Assembly: GCA_020638995.1 (NCBI GenBank)
Contig: JACKHM010000007.1
Location: 19,738 to 83,737 of the forward strand
Length of the DNA: 64,000 nucleotides
From: Planctomycetaceae bacterium
Lineage (GTDB): Bacteria; Planctomycetota; Planctomycetia; Pirellulales; Pirellulaceae
Reading direction: 5' to 3'
The translations under genes were made by a program, and so were the position numbers. The notes beneath the pieces were generated by a model. That model ran no database searches, was not told the origin of the DNA, and was given only the letters and a program-made list of their open reading frames with translations. Below are positions 9,268 to 20,100 of the stretch, in pieces (the stretch's first letter is position 1; every line of letters starts with the position of its first letter).

Positions 9268-9373
9268 CCCCTCCCTCGCGTTCGCGAGCATCGCGGGGGA
9301 ACGCTAGGGAATGGAACCGTAGTTACTCAAAAAGTGAGGAGTTATCGCTGGGAAAATTGGCGACCGGGTCTCG

Positions 9374-10165
9374 CTAGTCGTCTAGTTCGCGCAGTTCGAC
9401 TCTACGGAAATCGATGGGGTGGCTCTCCGATTGCAGCGAGATCGTTCCGCCTGACAGCATTTTGTTGCCGCCCGCTTGTTCAATCAACTTCTTTGCGTTT
9501 TCGTCTCGTTCGTCAAGTTGCGGCTTCGTGTATTCAAGCACTAGATCGCCATTGATGTAATGCTTGATCGACTTGTTGCCTCGCACCTCTACTTCGGCTG
9601 TCACCCACTGTTCACCGTGGTACGTTTTCGACGAAGAGTTTGTACAGTGCGGCTTGAACAACTCTCCCTTCATCACGACATTTGTTCCTGGCGTACAAAG
9701 ATTGCCCGTCGTTCGTTTTTTCACTCCATCGCCACCAAGCAGTTGAACTTCGATCGACACGGGAAAGTCTTGATCCTTGGTCATGCTTTCGGGGGTTTGT
9801 CCGTGGATCATGATCCCGCTGTTGCGGAGTGCCCACCCGGGGCCTTCGTTGACTTGCTCTCCGACGAAACGATACTCGACACGGATGACATAATTCTCGA
9901 ACGGTTGGTGATAAAAAATGTGGCCGAATGTTTGGCCGAATTTTTCGTAGGCGTCGTAACGCACCTTCATAAGGCCGTCTTCGACCCGAAACGTATTTCC
10001 AAAATTGTCGTCGAGGTCGTAGCCTGTCAGCTTTACCCGCCAACCATCGAGATTTTTGCCGTTGAACAACGGAATCCATTCATTCTCTGCAGCAAGCGAA
10101 TTAGAAAGGATCGCGCCGGCGAATCCGACACAAGCAATCAGGAGCTTTGTAGTCCGGGCATCCAT
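9374..10165 (-). CDS. Secreted DUF1080 / 3-keto-disaccharide hydrolase domain protein
   Basis: 263 residues from ATG 10165; an upstream in-frame GTG at 10258 would put 31 extra residues before the signal peptide, so the shorter start with GGTGA upstream is preferred. The signal peptide is LLIACVGFAGAILSNSLAAE. The domain opens with WIPLFNGKNLDGWRVK and has RNSGIMIHGQ and PVSIEVQLLGG, the hallmarks of DUF1080 (jelly-roll lectin-like fold, now named 3-keto-disaccharide hydrolase). Planctomycetes carry many copies, thought to act on polysaccharides outside the cytoplasm. It is divergent from the RegB-type gene. Confidence 0.9.
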   Translation of the reverse strand: MDARTTKLLIACVGFAGAILSNSLAAENEWIPLFNGKNLDGWRVKLTGYDLDDNFGNTFRVEDGLMKVRYDAYEKFGQTFGHIFYHQPFENYVIRVEYRFVGEQVNEGPGWALRNSGIMIHGQTPESMTKDQDFPVSIEVQLLGGDGVKKRTTGNLCTPGTNVVMKGELFKPHCTNSSSKTYHGEQWVTAEVEVRGNKSIKHYINGDLVLEYTKPQLDERDENAKKLIEQAGGNKMLSGGTISLQSESHPIDFRRVELRELDD

Positions 10166-10521
10166 CGTGAGGTCACCGTTCCCTTCAATGAAAATGATCT
10201 GTTGGTTACTTGCTCGTCCGTCGGAGAACGCTTGCGGGCTTTTGTGTGCGTCCAGCACCGCACCGTCTCATACCAGAGTATTCTCTTGGATGTGTTGTGG
10301 GAAGCAACCGTCGCTATTTACAATCTAATTGGTTGTTGCAGCTTAGCTTTTGCGTCGTGTGTCACAGGCTCTGCCAGTGCAACCCCACTTTGCAAGTCAA
10401 CTTGGGAAGCACTGGCCCAACCGGTCACACCCTAACTTCCTTCTGGTTGTAATAATCTGTTAGGCATACTATCACTCCTGGCTTATAAATTAGCCTTCAT
10501 CCACTACGAATCACGACACTA
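10166..10521. other. Intergenic divergent promoter region
   Basis: 356 bases between the DUF1080 gene (leftward) and the RegB-type kinase (rightward). I see no tRNA fold and no convincing small gene. The right half is AT-rich and contains a TATAAA hexamer at 10484-10489, 33 bases before the GTG start of the kinase gene, the only -10-like box I would propose; a matching -35 is poor (TTAGGC, 18 bases upstream). Confidence 0.4.
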
Positions 10522-11844
10522 GTGCCAGTTCCAGCCGACGCCCGTGAAATTGATCGACTCGAAGTCAATGCATCCTGGTTACTTCGGTTGCGGTGGGTCG
10601 CAGTCGTCGGCCAATTGCTGACGATAGCGGTCGCCAGGTTTGCAATACAAGTCGATCTGGAGACGTTGTCGCTGCTGGTCGTTGTCGGATTCACCGCGAT
10701 CAGCAACGTAGCGTTTGCTTACTGGCTTCGCACGCATACTCAACTGCCGGAGCAGGTTCGAGTGCGACGCGATCCCTGGGTGCTCGCAGCCGTGATGGGT
10801 GTTGACCTGCTATCCCTAACGACACTGCTGTTCTTGTCAGGTGGTCCGGCAAATCCGTTCACGATCTTCTTTTTCGTGAACTTGGCCCTCGCGGCGGTCG
10901 TCCTGCCCACGCGATCCAGTTGGTGTTTGCTGCTTCTGGCGATTGGCTGTCTGGGGATCTTGCTAGTCATCCACGTACCGGTTCCAGCTCTGAGCAGGCC
11001 GGTGATCCTCGGTGCGACGCTGCAGCTAACATTGCAGCAAATCGGATTGGTAGTCGGAGTGGCGTTGTGCGCGGGAGTAGCGATCTACTTCATCACACGC
11101 GTTACGCGAGAGTTGCAGGAACGTGAAGCGGACTTGCGTCAGGTCGAGTTGCAGCGGGCTCGGAGCGATCGGCTCGAAGCGTTGGCGACACTGGCAGCCG
11201 GGGCGGGGCACGAATTGGCATCACCCCTGTCAACGATCGCCGTGATCGCGAAAGATTTGCAGCTGCACCTCGATGGAACCGACGTTCCCGACACCGTGCT
11301 CGACGATATTGGATTGATTCGTAGCGAGCTGGATCACTGTCGGAAAATCCTGGACGGGATGGCCAGTGGGGCCGGTCAGTCACTGGCAGAAGAGATGCTT
11401 CCTGTGACCGGTGCGCAATTGCTCGAAGAAACTCTTGAAGGTTTGTCACGCCGTGACCGCGTCGAACTGAAACACGGCGAAACATCAGCGAAGCAACCGA
11501 TTGTTGTACCTTTGACGGGGATGGCGAATGCACTGCGCGGCTTAATTCGAAACGGTCTTGATGCCAGTAATGCTGAGGAAGTCGTCGAGGTGTCGACGCA
11601 GACGCTTGGTGATTCGATCGTCATCACGATCGAGGACCGAGGTTGCGGCATGACGCCCGCCGTTCTCTCGCGGGCGGGCGAGCCCTTTTTTACGACCAAG
11701 GAACCGGGGCAAGGTATGGGGCTGGGGCTGTTTCTAACTCAGAATTTACTGCGTCGGTTGGGAGGTAGCCTGACACTCGACTCGTCGCCGGGCGTCGGTA
11801 CCAAGTCCATCGTTAGGCTGCCCATCGCGAGGTGCGAGGGGTAA
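10522..11844 (+). CDS. regB: RegB/PrrB-type redox sensor histidine kinase
   Basis: 440 residues with about six N-terminal membrane segments (residues 20-195), then a histidine-kinase core. The quinone-site signature GGPANPFT at the end of the third membrane segment is diagnostic of RegB/PrrB. The H-box GAGHELASPLST has phospho-acceptor His230, and Cys273 (DHCRKIL) lies 43 residues later, close to the 40-residue spacing of His225 and redox-active Cys265 in Rhodobacter RegB. ATPase motifs RGLIRNGLDAS, EDRGCGM and GQGMGLGLFL are intact. It should report quinone-pool redox state to the RegA-type regulator encoded 94 bases downstream. GTG 10522 is the only early in-frame start. Confidence 0.92.
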   Translation: MPVPADAREIDRLEVNASWLLRLRWVAVVGQLLTIAVARFAIQVDLETLSLLVVVGFTAISNVAFAYWLRTHTQLPEQVRVRRDPWVLAAVMGVDLLSLTTLLFLSGGPANPFTIFFFVNLALAAVVLPTRSSWCLLLLAIGCLGILLVIHVPVPALSRPVILGATLQLTLQQIGLVVGVALCAGVAIYFITRVTRELQEREADLRQVELQRARSDRLEALATLAAGAGHELASPLSTIAVIAKDLQLHLDGTDVPDTVLDDIGLIRSELDHCRKILDGMASGAGQSLAEEMLPVTGAQLLEETLEGLSRRDRVELKHGETSAKQPIVVPLTGMANALRGLIRNGLDASNAEEVVEVSTQTLGDSIVITIEDRGCGMTPAVLSRAGEPFFTTKEPGQGMGLGLFLTQNLLRRLGGSLTLDSSPGVGTKSIVRLPIARCEG

Positions 11845-11938
11845 GCCTGCGACAATTTACCACATTTTACACAGCGATATATGTTTATAAAATCATGAAT
11901 AGCGATCCGATGAAAGTCGGCAACGAGGTGAGTTGAAG

Positions 11939-12517
11939 ATGATCGAACAAACAGCGTCCGTGCTATCCGCCACTTCCCAGGTTTCCCATCAGACACTGCT
12001 GTTGGTCGATGATAGTGCTGCGTTTCGTGAGCGTCTTGCGCGAGCCTTTCGTGATCGCGGTTACGAAGTTCACACGGCAGGCAACTATGACGAAGCGATG
12101 GGTGTGGCCCAAGAAGTCGCTCCCGATATGGCTGTTGTCGATTTACGTATGCCAGGGCTGTCAGGTTTGAGCCTAGTGCGTGACTTGAAGATGCTACATC
12201 CGGAGTCACGCGTTCTGGTATTGAGCGGATTTGGTAGCATCGCAACTGCGATTGATGCGGTGCGATTGGGAGCGACGAATTTTTTACCGAAGCCCGCCGA
12301 TGCGGATGACATACTCGCGGCGCTCGAAAGAGGCGAGGCCGAAGTAGCCGAAGTGCCAGAAACCGAGCCCGAGACACCTTCGCTGGCTCGTGCCGAATGG
12401 GAACACATCCACCGCGTTCTGGCAGACTGTGGCGGCAATATCTCCGAATGTGCTCGCCGGCTCGGGATTCACCGCAGGTCACTGCAAAGGAAACTTCAGA
12501 AGCGAGCTCCTGACTAG
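11939..12517 (+). CDS. regA: RegA/PrrA-type response regulator
   Basis: 192 residues from ATG 11939 (a TTG at 11933 is also possible; GAGGTGAG upstream serves either). The receiver domain has VDDSAAFRERL, phospho-acceptor Asp68 (VVDLRMPG) and the conserved Lys in FLPKPADADD. The C-terminal Fis-type helix-turn-helix ISECARRLGIHRRSLQRKLQKR is very close to the nearly invariant DNA-binding helix of RegA/PrrA/ActR. In proteobacteria this regulator controls respiration, C and N fixation genes. It pairs with the RegB-type kinase upstream; the small linker between domains is Glu/Pro-rich. Confidence 0.92.
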   Translation: MIEQTASVLSATSQVSHQTLLLVDDSAAFRERLARAFRDRGYEVHTAGNYDEAMGVAQEVAPDMAVVDLRMPGLSGLSLVRDLKMLHPESRVLVLSGFGSIATAIDAVRLGATNFLPKPADADDILAALERGEAEVAEVPETEPETPSLARAEWEHIHRVLADCGGNISECARRLGIHRRSLQRKLQKRAPD

Positions 12518-12535
12518 CTCGCGGAAAGTACGGAA

Positions 12536-13366
12536 ATGAACGGCGCGTTGTTCTTTGCCGAATTGCCACCGACTGAGCAACTTGACGTATCGAGCTTGCT
12601 TGCACGCAAGATAGCTTTCATTGATGGCTTGGACTATACCGCGACGGCTGATGACGACCTGACCGATTTACATCTCGATCGGAACTCCGTACTGTCGGCC
12701 GATGCTGAGTTGCGGATATTTACTCAGATGAATCGTTGCTACTACTATGCTGCGAAATTTCATAATCGGGACGATGGTGACGCAGACCCAATCGGCGAGG
12801 ACTCGTTTGTTAGAGAATTGATGCGGGGCGACGAACTGCGAAATCAATTGTTGCTGGTCTTTCACAAATTGACGGTTTCGATTGCCAAGAACTTTGTAAG
12901 CTCGCGTCACAGTTTGGAAGAGTTGGTAAGCGAGGGGAATGCAGCATTAATCCGAGCCATTACGCTATTTGATCCGAGCCGTGGGTTTCGATTTAGCACG
13001 TATTCGACCTACGCCATACGGCGGTGCTTGGCGAGGTATGTTAGCTCGTCGCAACACACTTATGCGACACCCGTGGACTTTCGAAGTGCTCCACCGCTAG
13101 CCGATCAACGCCGCTGGACCTTGCCCTACCAGCACGCGATGGAATCCGGTGTTGAATGGCTGGAGTCGGCCCTGTACGAGCTCACCGCGCGCGAACGCTA
13201 TATCGTACGCTGCCGGTTTGGATGGGGACGCGAGTTCGAACCCCGAACCTTGCAAGAAATCGCCGCCGAGTTGGGGGTATCTCGCGAACGCGTGCGGCAG
13301 CTGGAAGCGAAAGCAATCCAGAAGCTGCGGCAAATCGCATCCGGCATGGATATCGCAAATCTGTAG
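12536..13366 (+). CDS. Sigma-70 family RNA polymerase sigma factor (regions 2-4)
   Basis: 276 residues. Region 2 contains LEELVSEGNAALIRAITLFDP and FRFSTYSTYAIRRCLARYV (core binding and -10 recognition); region 4 ends with LQEIAAELGVSRERVRQLEAKAIQKLRQI (-35 recognition helix-turn-helix). Region 1.1 is absent and region 3 is short, as in alternative group 2/3 sigma factors, not ECF types. The first 90 residues match nothing I know. It starts 18 bases after the RegA-type gene, so it may be co-transcribed with it. Which promoters it reads cannot be told. Confidence 0.9.
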   Translation: MNGALFFAELPPTEQLDVSSLLARKIAFIDGLDYTATADDDLTDLHLDRNSVLSADAELRIFTQMNRCYYYAAKFHNRDDGDADPIGEDSFVRELMRGDELRNQLLLVFHKLTVSIAKNFVSSRHSLEELVSEGNAALIRAITLFDPSRGFRFSTYSTYAIRRCLARYVSSSQHTYATPVDFRSAPPLADQRRWTLPYQHAMESGVEWLESALYELTARERYIVRCRFGWGREFEPRTLQEIAAELGVSRERVRQLEAKAIQKLRQIASGMDIANL

Positions 13367-13476
13367 AACGGATGCGAAATACGTTCGACGAATCGAGACA
13401 ACGCGCAGAACTTTCGACTCTTCTTCGAACGTCGCAATATCTTTAAGTGCTATACGCGTCGCGGTACAATGCGGCG

Positions 13477-13812
13477 ATGAAAGCGATAAAAGTCCATGAG
13501 CAAGATGGTTGCAAGGTCGTCCGCTTTCAAGCCAGCAAGCTAACGGCGGACGACCAGATTCTTCACCTCAGCGACGAGCTGAAGGAAGTGCTCGAATCCG
13601 TGCCGTCTGGCTCGACTTTGGTCTTGGACTTTCAAGATGTCGAGATCGTTGCGTCCATGCTGCTAGGCGATCTCGTGACACTCAGTAAGGAGGCGTCACG
13701 GCAAAAGGTAGCTCTCCAACTTTGGCATCTGTCGTCGGACGTCTTGCGTGTTTTCAGCATGTGTCAGCTCGATCGACTATTCGACATCGTTTTTGATGAG
13801 CCGGTAGACTAA
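13477..13812 (+). CDS. STAS-domain protein (anti-sigma-factor antagonist type)
   Basis: 111 residues from ATG 13477 (an upstream non-ATG start at 13447 would overlap no known motif). The single STAS fold has TLVLDFQDVEIVASMLLGDLVTL, where the Ser of VASM occupies the site phosphorylated in SpoIIAA-like proteins. Such proteins release sigma factors or phosphatases from a partner kinase in partner-switching systems. No RsbW-like kinase is adjacent, but the sigma factor gene ends 110 bases upstream on the same strand. Confidence 0.85.
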   Translation: MKAIKVHEQDGCKVVRFQASKLTADDQILHLSDELKEVLESVPSGSTLVLDFQDVEIVASMLLGDLVTLSKEASRQKVALQLWHLSSDVLRVFSMCQLDRLFDIVFDEPVD

Positions 13813-14111
13813 ACCGCCCAATCGCCAAAGCCTGGTTGTTCGGAGCAACTTGACAGCGAGTGCTTTGTCTTGAGCAGTAGATCTGCCCGCATGATCGGTC
13901 CACCGATTGATCTCGGCCGCGCAAGTTGCGATTCACATCGCTCATGGATAAGATAGCGGCTTCGCAGTTGTTCGGTCGCCGGAGTGGCTTTCGCCGCATT
14001 GAGATGCAGAACGAGTGCGGGCGGAACTGAAGGGCGGCATTTTTTACCCGAGGCAAGTCGCGAATGTAAACGTGACCGCTAGTTGTCCCGGAAATCGGTC
14101 AGGAGTCTGTT
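13813..14111. other. Upstream region of the polyketide synthase gene
   Basis: 299 bases without a supported gene. It contains TTGACA at about 13850, but no good -10 box 16-18 bases further on. The AGGAG immediately before the polyketide synthase start is listed separately. Confidence 0.4.
14101..14105 (+). promoter_or_regulatory. Ribosome binding site of the polyketide synthase gene
   Basis: AGGAG six bases before ATG 14112, the strongest Shine-Dalgarno in this part of the window; it fixes the start of the 2439-residue protein. Confidence 0.75.
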
Positions 14112-17100
14112 ATGACATCACGACTTGATTCGCCGAACTGTACTGCGCATGTGAATTCTCGCGAGCGCGAACCGTTAGCCGTCATTGGCATTGGCTGCCG
14201 ATTGCCGGGTGATATCAACTCACCTGAGGAATTCTGGGACGCGTTGCTCAGCGGCGTCGATGCAATTTGTGATGTTCCGGAAGATCGGTGGAACCATGCG
14301 CGATTCCACGATACGAATCCAGAAAAGTCAGGCTGCATTCGGAATGCAAAGGGTGGGTTCATAAAAGGCGTCGATCAATTCGATGGTGAGTTCTTTGGAT
14401 ACTTCCCGGCCGAGGCCCAACGGATCGATCCGCAACAGCGTTTGCTGCTGGAAGTAACACACGAGGCCATGGAAGACGCCGGAGTGCGCCGCGATCAGAT
14501 GAACGGTTCGCGCACGTCCGTCTTCGTCGGTTCGTTCATGTACGACTACTTGTGTATACAGGCAGCTGCCGAGCATCGCGACGAAATCAGTCCATACGTG
14601 GTGATGGGAAACGCGATCTGTTCATTGGCAAATCGAGTTTCCTATAACTTTAACCTCAAAGGCCCCAGCGTTTCTCTTGATACCGCCTGTTCCTCGTCTT
14701 TGACGGCAATTCACTTGGCCTGCCAAAGCCTATGGAGCGGAGACGCTGAGATGGCGATTGCTGGCGGCGTCAATCTGATGTTGCGCCCGGAATCGTCGAT
14801 CATGTTGTCGAAAGCTGGTTTTTTGAATTCGGACCAGTATTGCAAAGCCTTCGACGCATCCGCAAACGGCTATGTCCGTAGTGAGGGTGTAGGCGTAGTC
14901 ATCCTAAAACCTATCAGCAAAGCAGTTGCTGATGGTGACGCCATCTACGCACAAATCTGTGGCACCGCCGCAAACCAAGATGGTCATTTGCCCGAGGGGT
15001 ACACCGTCCCCAACTTGCTGTCACAAGCGGCTTTATTAGAGTTCGCCTATGAATCGGCGGGAATCGATCCTACGACAGTAGATTTCGTGGAGGCTCACGG
15101 GACTGGGACGCCCGTGGGCGATCCTGTCGAAGCATCTGCGCTTGGTTCAGTACTTGGGTTTTCGAGAACACCCGACCAGCCGAGTCTGGTCATCGGCTCT
15201 GTGAAGACAAACCTCGGACACCTGGAGGGCGCTTCTGGAGTTGCCGGCTTTATTAAAGGTGTTCTAACGGTCCAACGTGGAGTTGCTCCGCCAAATTTGC
15301 ATTTCCATCGACCTAATCCATCCATTCCTTGGGAATACTATCGCTTGGAAGTGCCCACCAGCCCGATGCCGCTCGGTCGTGGCGACCGTCCTCTTACGGT
15401 TGGTGTGAACTCATTTGGAGCGGGAGGCGCTAACGCGCACATCGTTCTTCGGCAGTGGGTCGAAGCTGCCTCGTCTCGGTCGAAGCTGCCGGTCGGCACG
15501 AATGAGGACGTTGCACCCGAATTCAAATTGTACTCACTCAGTGCTGCTAAACGCGATTCGCTTCGGGCTCTAGCGCTACGCCATGCGGAATTCATCGAGA
15601 CTAGTGAACATCCTGTCGAGGATATCGCGTGGTCCGCATTCACGCGGCGCAGTCGCTACGACCACATGTTAGCCGTAGTGGGCACGAACGCTTCCGACGT
15701 GTCAGCGAAACTTCGCAAGTTTGCAGATGGTCAAGTGAGTTCGGAGACCCTCACTGCAGTCGTCAAACGCCGAAAAGAGCCCAAGCTCGCGTTTGTTTTC
15801 TCCGGTCAAGGCGGCCAGTGGCCTCGCATGGGCATGCAGTTAATGCAGCACGAACCAGTGTTCCGACGATCTATGGAAGAAATCGACGCGATATTCCGGG
15901 AACTCTCCGGTTGGTCGCTCATCGCGGAGCTTGAGAGAGACGGAAGCGAATCGAACGTCAACAATACGGTAGTTGTCCAACCTGCAGTCATGGCCATTCA
16001 GATCTCGCTGGTCAGATTATATGGCCACTACGGCATCCACCCAGTTGGAGTTGTAGGCCATTCGATCGGAGAAGTCGCCGCGGGCTTTGCAGCCGGTGCC
16101 TTGACACTCGAACAAGCTGTTCAGGTCATCTACTATCGTTCCCAAGCTCAAAGTCGGGCTGCAGGCAAAGGCGGCATGTTGGCAGTCGCGCTTGCGCCGG
16201 ACGATGCCCGACAGCTGATTGAACGTCAAGACGGAGTATCGATCGGTGCCGTAAACGGACCACAGATGCTCACATTGTCAGGAGATCTGGAGCCACTACG
16301 AAAGATTGCCGAGGCGTTAGAGATGCGAGGCATTTTTAATCGTTCCGTCAATGTCGAAGTCGCGTATCACAGCCACCACATGGAATCGATTAAGGATGTC
16401 ATGATGCAGTCCTTATCGCGTGTGCACGGCGTGAAAGCTGAAATCCCACTTTACTCTACTGTCACCGGTGGACGTGCAGACGGCTTGCACTTAAACGCCG
16501 AATACTGGTATCGAAATGTACGCCAGCCAGTCCTGTTCACAGACGCTCTGCAGGGGATGGTAAAGAACCGCTTCGACACGTTCATCGAGATCGGTCCTCA
16601 CCCGGTTCTCATACGTGGCGGCGAGGCGCTCATTGACGAACTTGGCGCCGACGCCGTGATGGCTCCGTCGATGACACGAAAAGAACCGGCGGTGACGGTG
16701 TTTCTACAGAGTCTGGCGTGGTTGGCGGCTCGTGGGCTGGAGCCTGATGCCGCGTTGATTTTTGGTACCGATTGTCGGTATGTACGCCTGCCCAAACACC
16801 CTTGGCAACATGAGCGGTATTGGTTCGAGGCGCCCGATGCCATGGAGAATCGATTGGGGAAGCACGAACATCCGTTCCTGAAAAGCGGTACTCAATTCGC
16901 AACTGAAGAAGGGTTTGCAGTTTGGAATGCCGCATTGGATCTCAATAAATTTCCGTACCTTCGCGATCATCGAGTGGATGGCGAAATCGTATTCCCAGGG
17001 ACCGGGCATCTGGAACTTGCGTGGGCCATCGCGCGCGAGCAGATTGGTCATGAGTCATTCTTTCTCGAAAACCTACAGTTCGATTCTCCTTTAATCTTCC

Positions 17101-20100
17101 CGGAGAATAGCCGCCACCCTCTGGCGGTGCGGTTCGAGGTCGTCTCGGGTGAGGGAGATTTTCATCTCTGTAGTCGATTGGCTGACGCGTCCGCAGATGC
17201 GCCGTGGTCGAAGCATTCCTCCGGTCGAATCCATACTCTGAACGACCAGTTTGTTCAGACGGACGAAGTGTTGGACGACCTCCACAAACGTTTTCACGAC
17301 TCGCAATCTTATCTGGTCGAAGAGTTTTACGAGAACTTAAGGGCGGCGGGTTTAGACTATGGAGAAAAGTTCCGTTGCATTAAGCAACTACAGCACCATG
17401 AGCGTGAACGTCACCAGCACGAATGGCTGGCGCGGTTGCAACTGCCGGACGAACTGGCACATGAATCAGTTCGGCAAAAAATCCATCCTGCACTCCTCGA
17501 CGCCTGCTTACATGTCATGTTTGCAGACTGTCACCGCGAAGGTGACTCGACCAGCGTCTATCTTCCGTATCGTATCGACCGAATTCGATTTTATCGTCAA
17601 CCCTCAAAAGAAGTCTGGTCGCATGTTCGAATAACTCGGCGTGACCGACAATATCTATGTTCAGATACGTCGATTTTTGACGATGCTGGTGAACTCGTGG
17701 CCGAGGTCCAAGGGCTAACCTGCAAACGACTGGTTGGAGCGGGTTCGCAGAAATCCGACACGCTGTACGATGGCTCTTACGAATACCAGTGGGAACCCGT
17801 CGAACACGGCTCCGAACATAAACGCAACTACGACTGTAAGTATGCAGTCATAATCACGGATGCGGCGAATCTCGCCAACAATCTATCAGCTCAGTTTTTG
17901 ACAGAGGGTATCGAACCGTCGATCGTGTCGGCCGCCGACACTCTGGCACTCGACGAGGTTCTGCAACGTATTCCACTCGATCGCCGATCGCTTATTCTAT
18001 TTGCCGCCGGAATATCGAAGCAACCGCCAGCGTGGGAATCCCTTGCAAAGTACCGGCCCGTTCCAACGCTGATGCATCTAGTTCAGACCTTGCAGGCACG
18101 GCAAGGCGTCCCGCGATTGGTCGTAACAACAAGCGGTGCCGCAGGCGTAGAGGGCGATAACGACCTTGCCTTGGGGCAATCGATTCTCCATGGCATGACT
18201 CGCGTCATAAAGAACGAGTGTCCCAATATGCCGGTGACCGTGATTGACTTAAGTTCCGGGATCATACCCTGCGAACTCGATTCACTTTTCCACGAATTGT
18301 TGCACAACCGGTTTGATCAAGATGAGTCGGAGATTGCGTTACGTGGAGAGAGGCGTTACATCCGGCGATTGGTTGCCGTCGAGCGTGAACGCGCTGAACA
18401 GGAAGCTGTCACCGTAGAAGCGGGGATCGGTGGATCGTATCGGGCCGAACCGAGTGATGCTGGAGTACTCGACCAAGTTGCATTTCGCCGTCTTCCGCCT
18501 CTAGAGCCGGGCGAGTTGGAAGTCGAAATTGCAGTCGAGGCTGCAGCTCTGAACTTCAAGGATGTTGTAAATGCGATGGGTGTTTTGCCTGCAAATGCCG
18601 TTGCTGGTGGCTTGGCTGGCGATCGCCTCGGCTTTGAGGTGAGCGGTCGCGTTCTCCAGACTGGCGATCGAGTCCATCACCTTCAGAGCGGCGATCCGGT
18701 AGTCGCACGAGTGGCAAACGGCTTTAGCGGTCGCGTGATCGCTCCATCACATTGCGTTGTGCCCCGACCACTGGCGCTAACGCCACAGCAAGCCGCGGCG
18801 ATTCCAGTCGTTTACATCACAGCATGGTATTCACTCTGTCACCTTGCGCGAATGGAACGGGGTGAGACCGTACTGATACACTCTGCCGCTGGCGGCGTCG
18901 GCAACGCAGCCATTCAGTTAGCACGTCGCGCGGGGGCAACGGTGATCGCTACCGCGGGCACGAAGGAGAAACGCGCGTATGTTCGAAGTCTCGGCGTCGA
19001 GCATGTGTTCGATTCTCGTTCCCTCGATTTTTACAGCCGTGTGATGGAAGTGACCGAACAGCGAGGCGTGGATATCGTTCTCAACTCACTGACCGGTCGC
19101 TTCATCACGCAAAGCTTGAAGTGCCTCGCGCCGTTTGGCCGCTTCGTCGAAATTGGTAAGTTGGATATTTATCGCAATAGTAAACTCAGTCTGCTGCGAT
19201 TGGGCGAGAACATTTCCTACTTCGTCGTGGACGTCGATCGGCTTGCCGCTCAGAAGCCGGCATTGCATCACCAGGTGCTGACAGAAGTTGTTGCGATGTT
19301 CGAACGCGGTGAACTTCAACTGCCGGAAATTACACAATTCCCTGCCTCTGAACTGACCGAGGCATTGAGGTTTATGACGCGGGGAACGCATCGCGGGAAA
19401 ATCGTCCTCTCGATGGAGGATGACCAAGTTCAGACGCAGCCGCCGCGTTCCTTGTCACTACGATCGAATCGCACCTATCTGATTTCTGGCGGCGCGAGCG
19501 GCTTTGGGCTTGAGGTCGCGCGGTGGATGGCGGACCGCGGTGCTCGTCATTTGGTTTTGGTCAGCCGCAGTGGCTGTAAGTCGCTTGCGGATGAAGCGGT
19601 AATCAACGAGATAAAGGAACTCGGCGTTGAAGTCCGCTTAGCTCAAGTTGATGTTACGGATGGTGCGACAGTAAAGAGGCTCGTGGAGGAGATCGAGGGG
19701 ACGCCACATCCTCTAGCCGGTGTCGTGCATGGTGCCGCGGTACTCGACGATGCGTCGCTATCGGCCATGAATTTGACTCGTTTCGCGCACGCGTTTAACC
19801 CAAAGGCCCAAGGCGCCTGGAACTTGCACAGAGCAACCGAGGTGGTTGGGGCCGAGCTCGATTTCTTCCTCATGCTCTCCTCGATTTCATCTGTGTTAGG
19901 TCTGGTTGGCCAAGTAAACTACGCCGCCGCCAACTATTTCCAAGACGCGCTCGCGCACTATCGCAGCCAGCGAGGATTGCCTGCAACTTCCGTCAATTTA
20001 GGCGTCTTGGGAAAATACGCAGGTATGTCCAATATCGAAGACAACGATCTCGATCTTGTCGGACTGTTGGAAAGTCAGGGGATGTACGTCATGCCCTTGG

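Noticed and set aside
9560..10435. 291-residue plus-strand open frame opposite the DUF1080 gene
   Set aside because: The minus strand encodes a clear signal peptide plus DUF1080 domain; the plus-strand translation has no domain.
11739..12605. 288-residue minus-strand open frame across regA
   Set aside because: Antisense to the receiver and Fis helix of RegA; no recognisable protein and no ribosome site.
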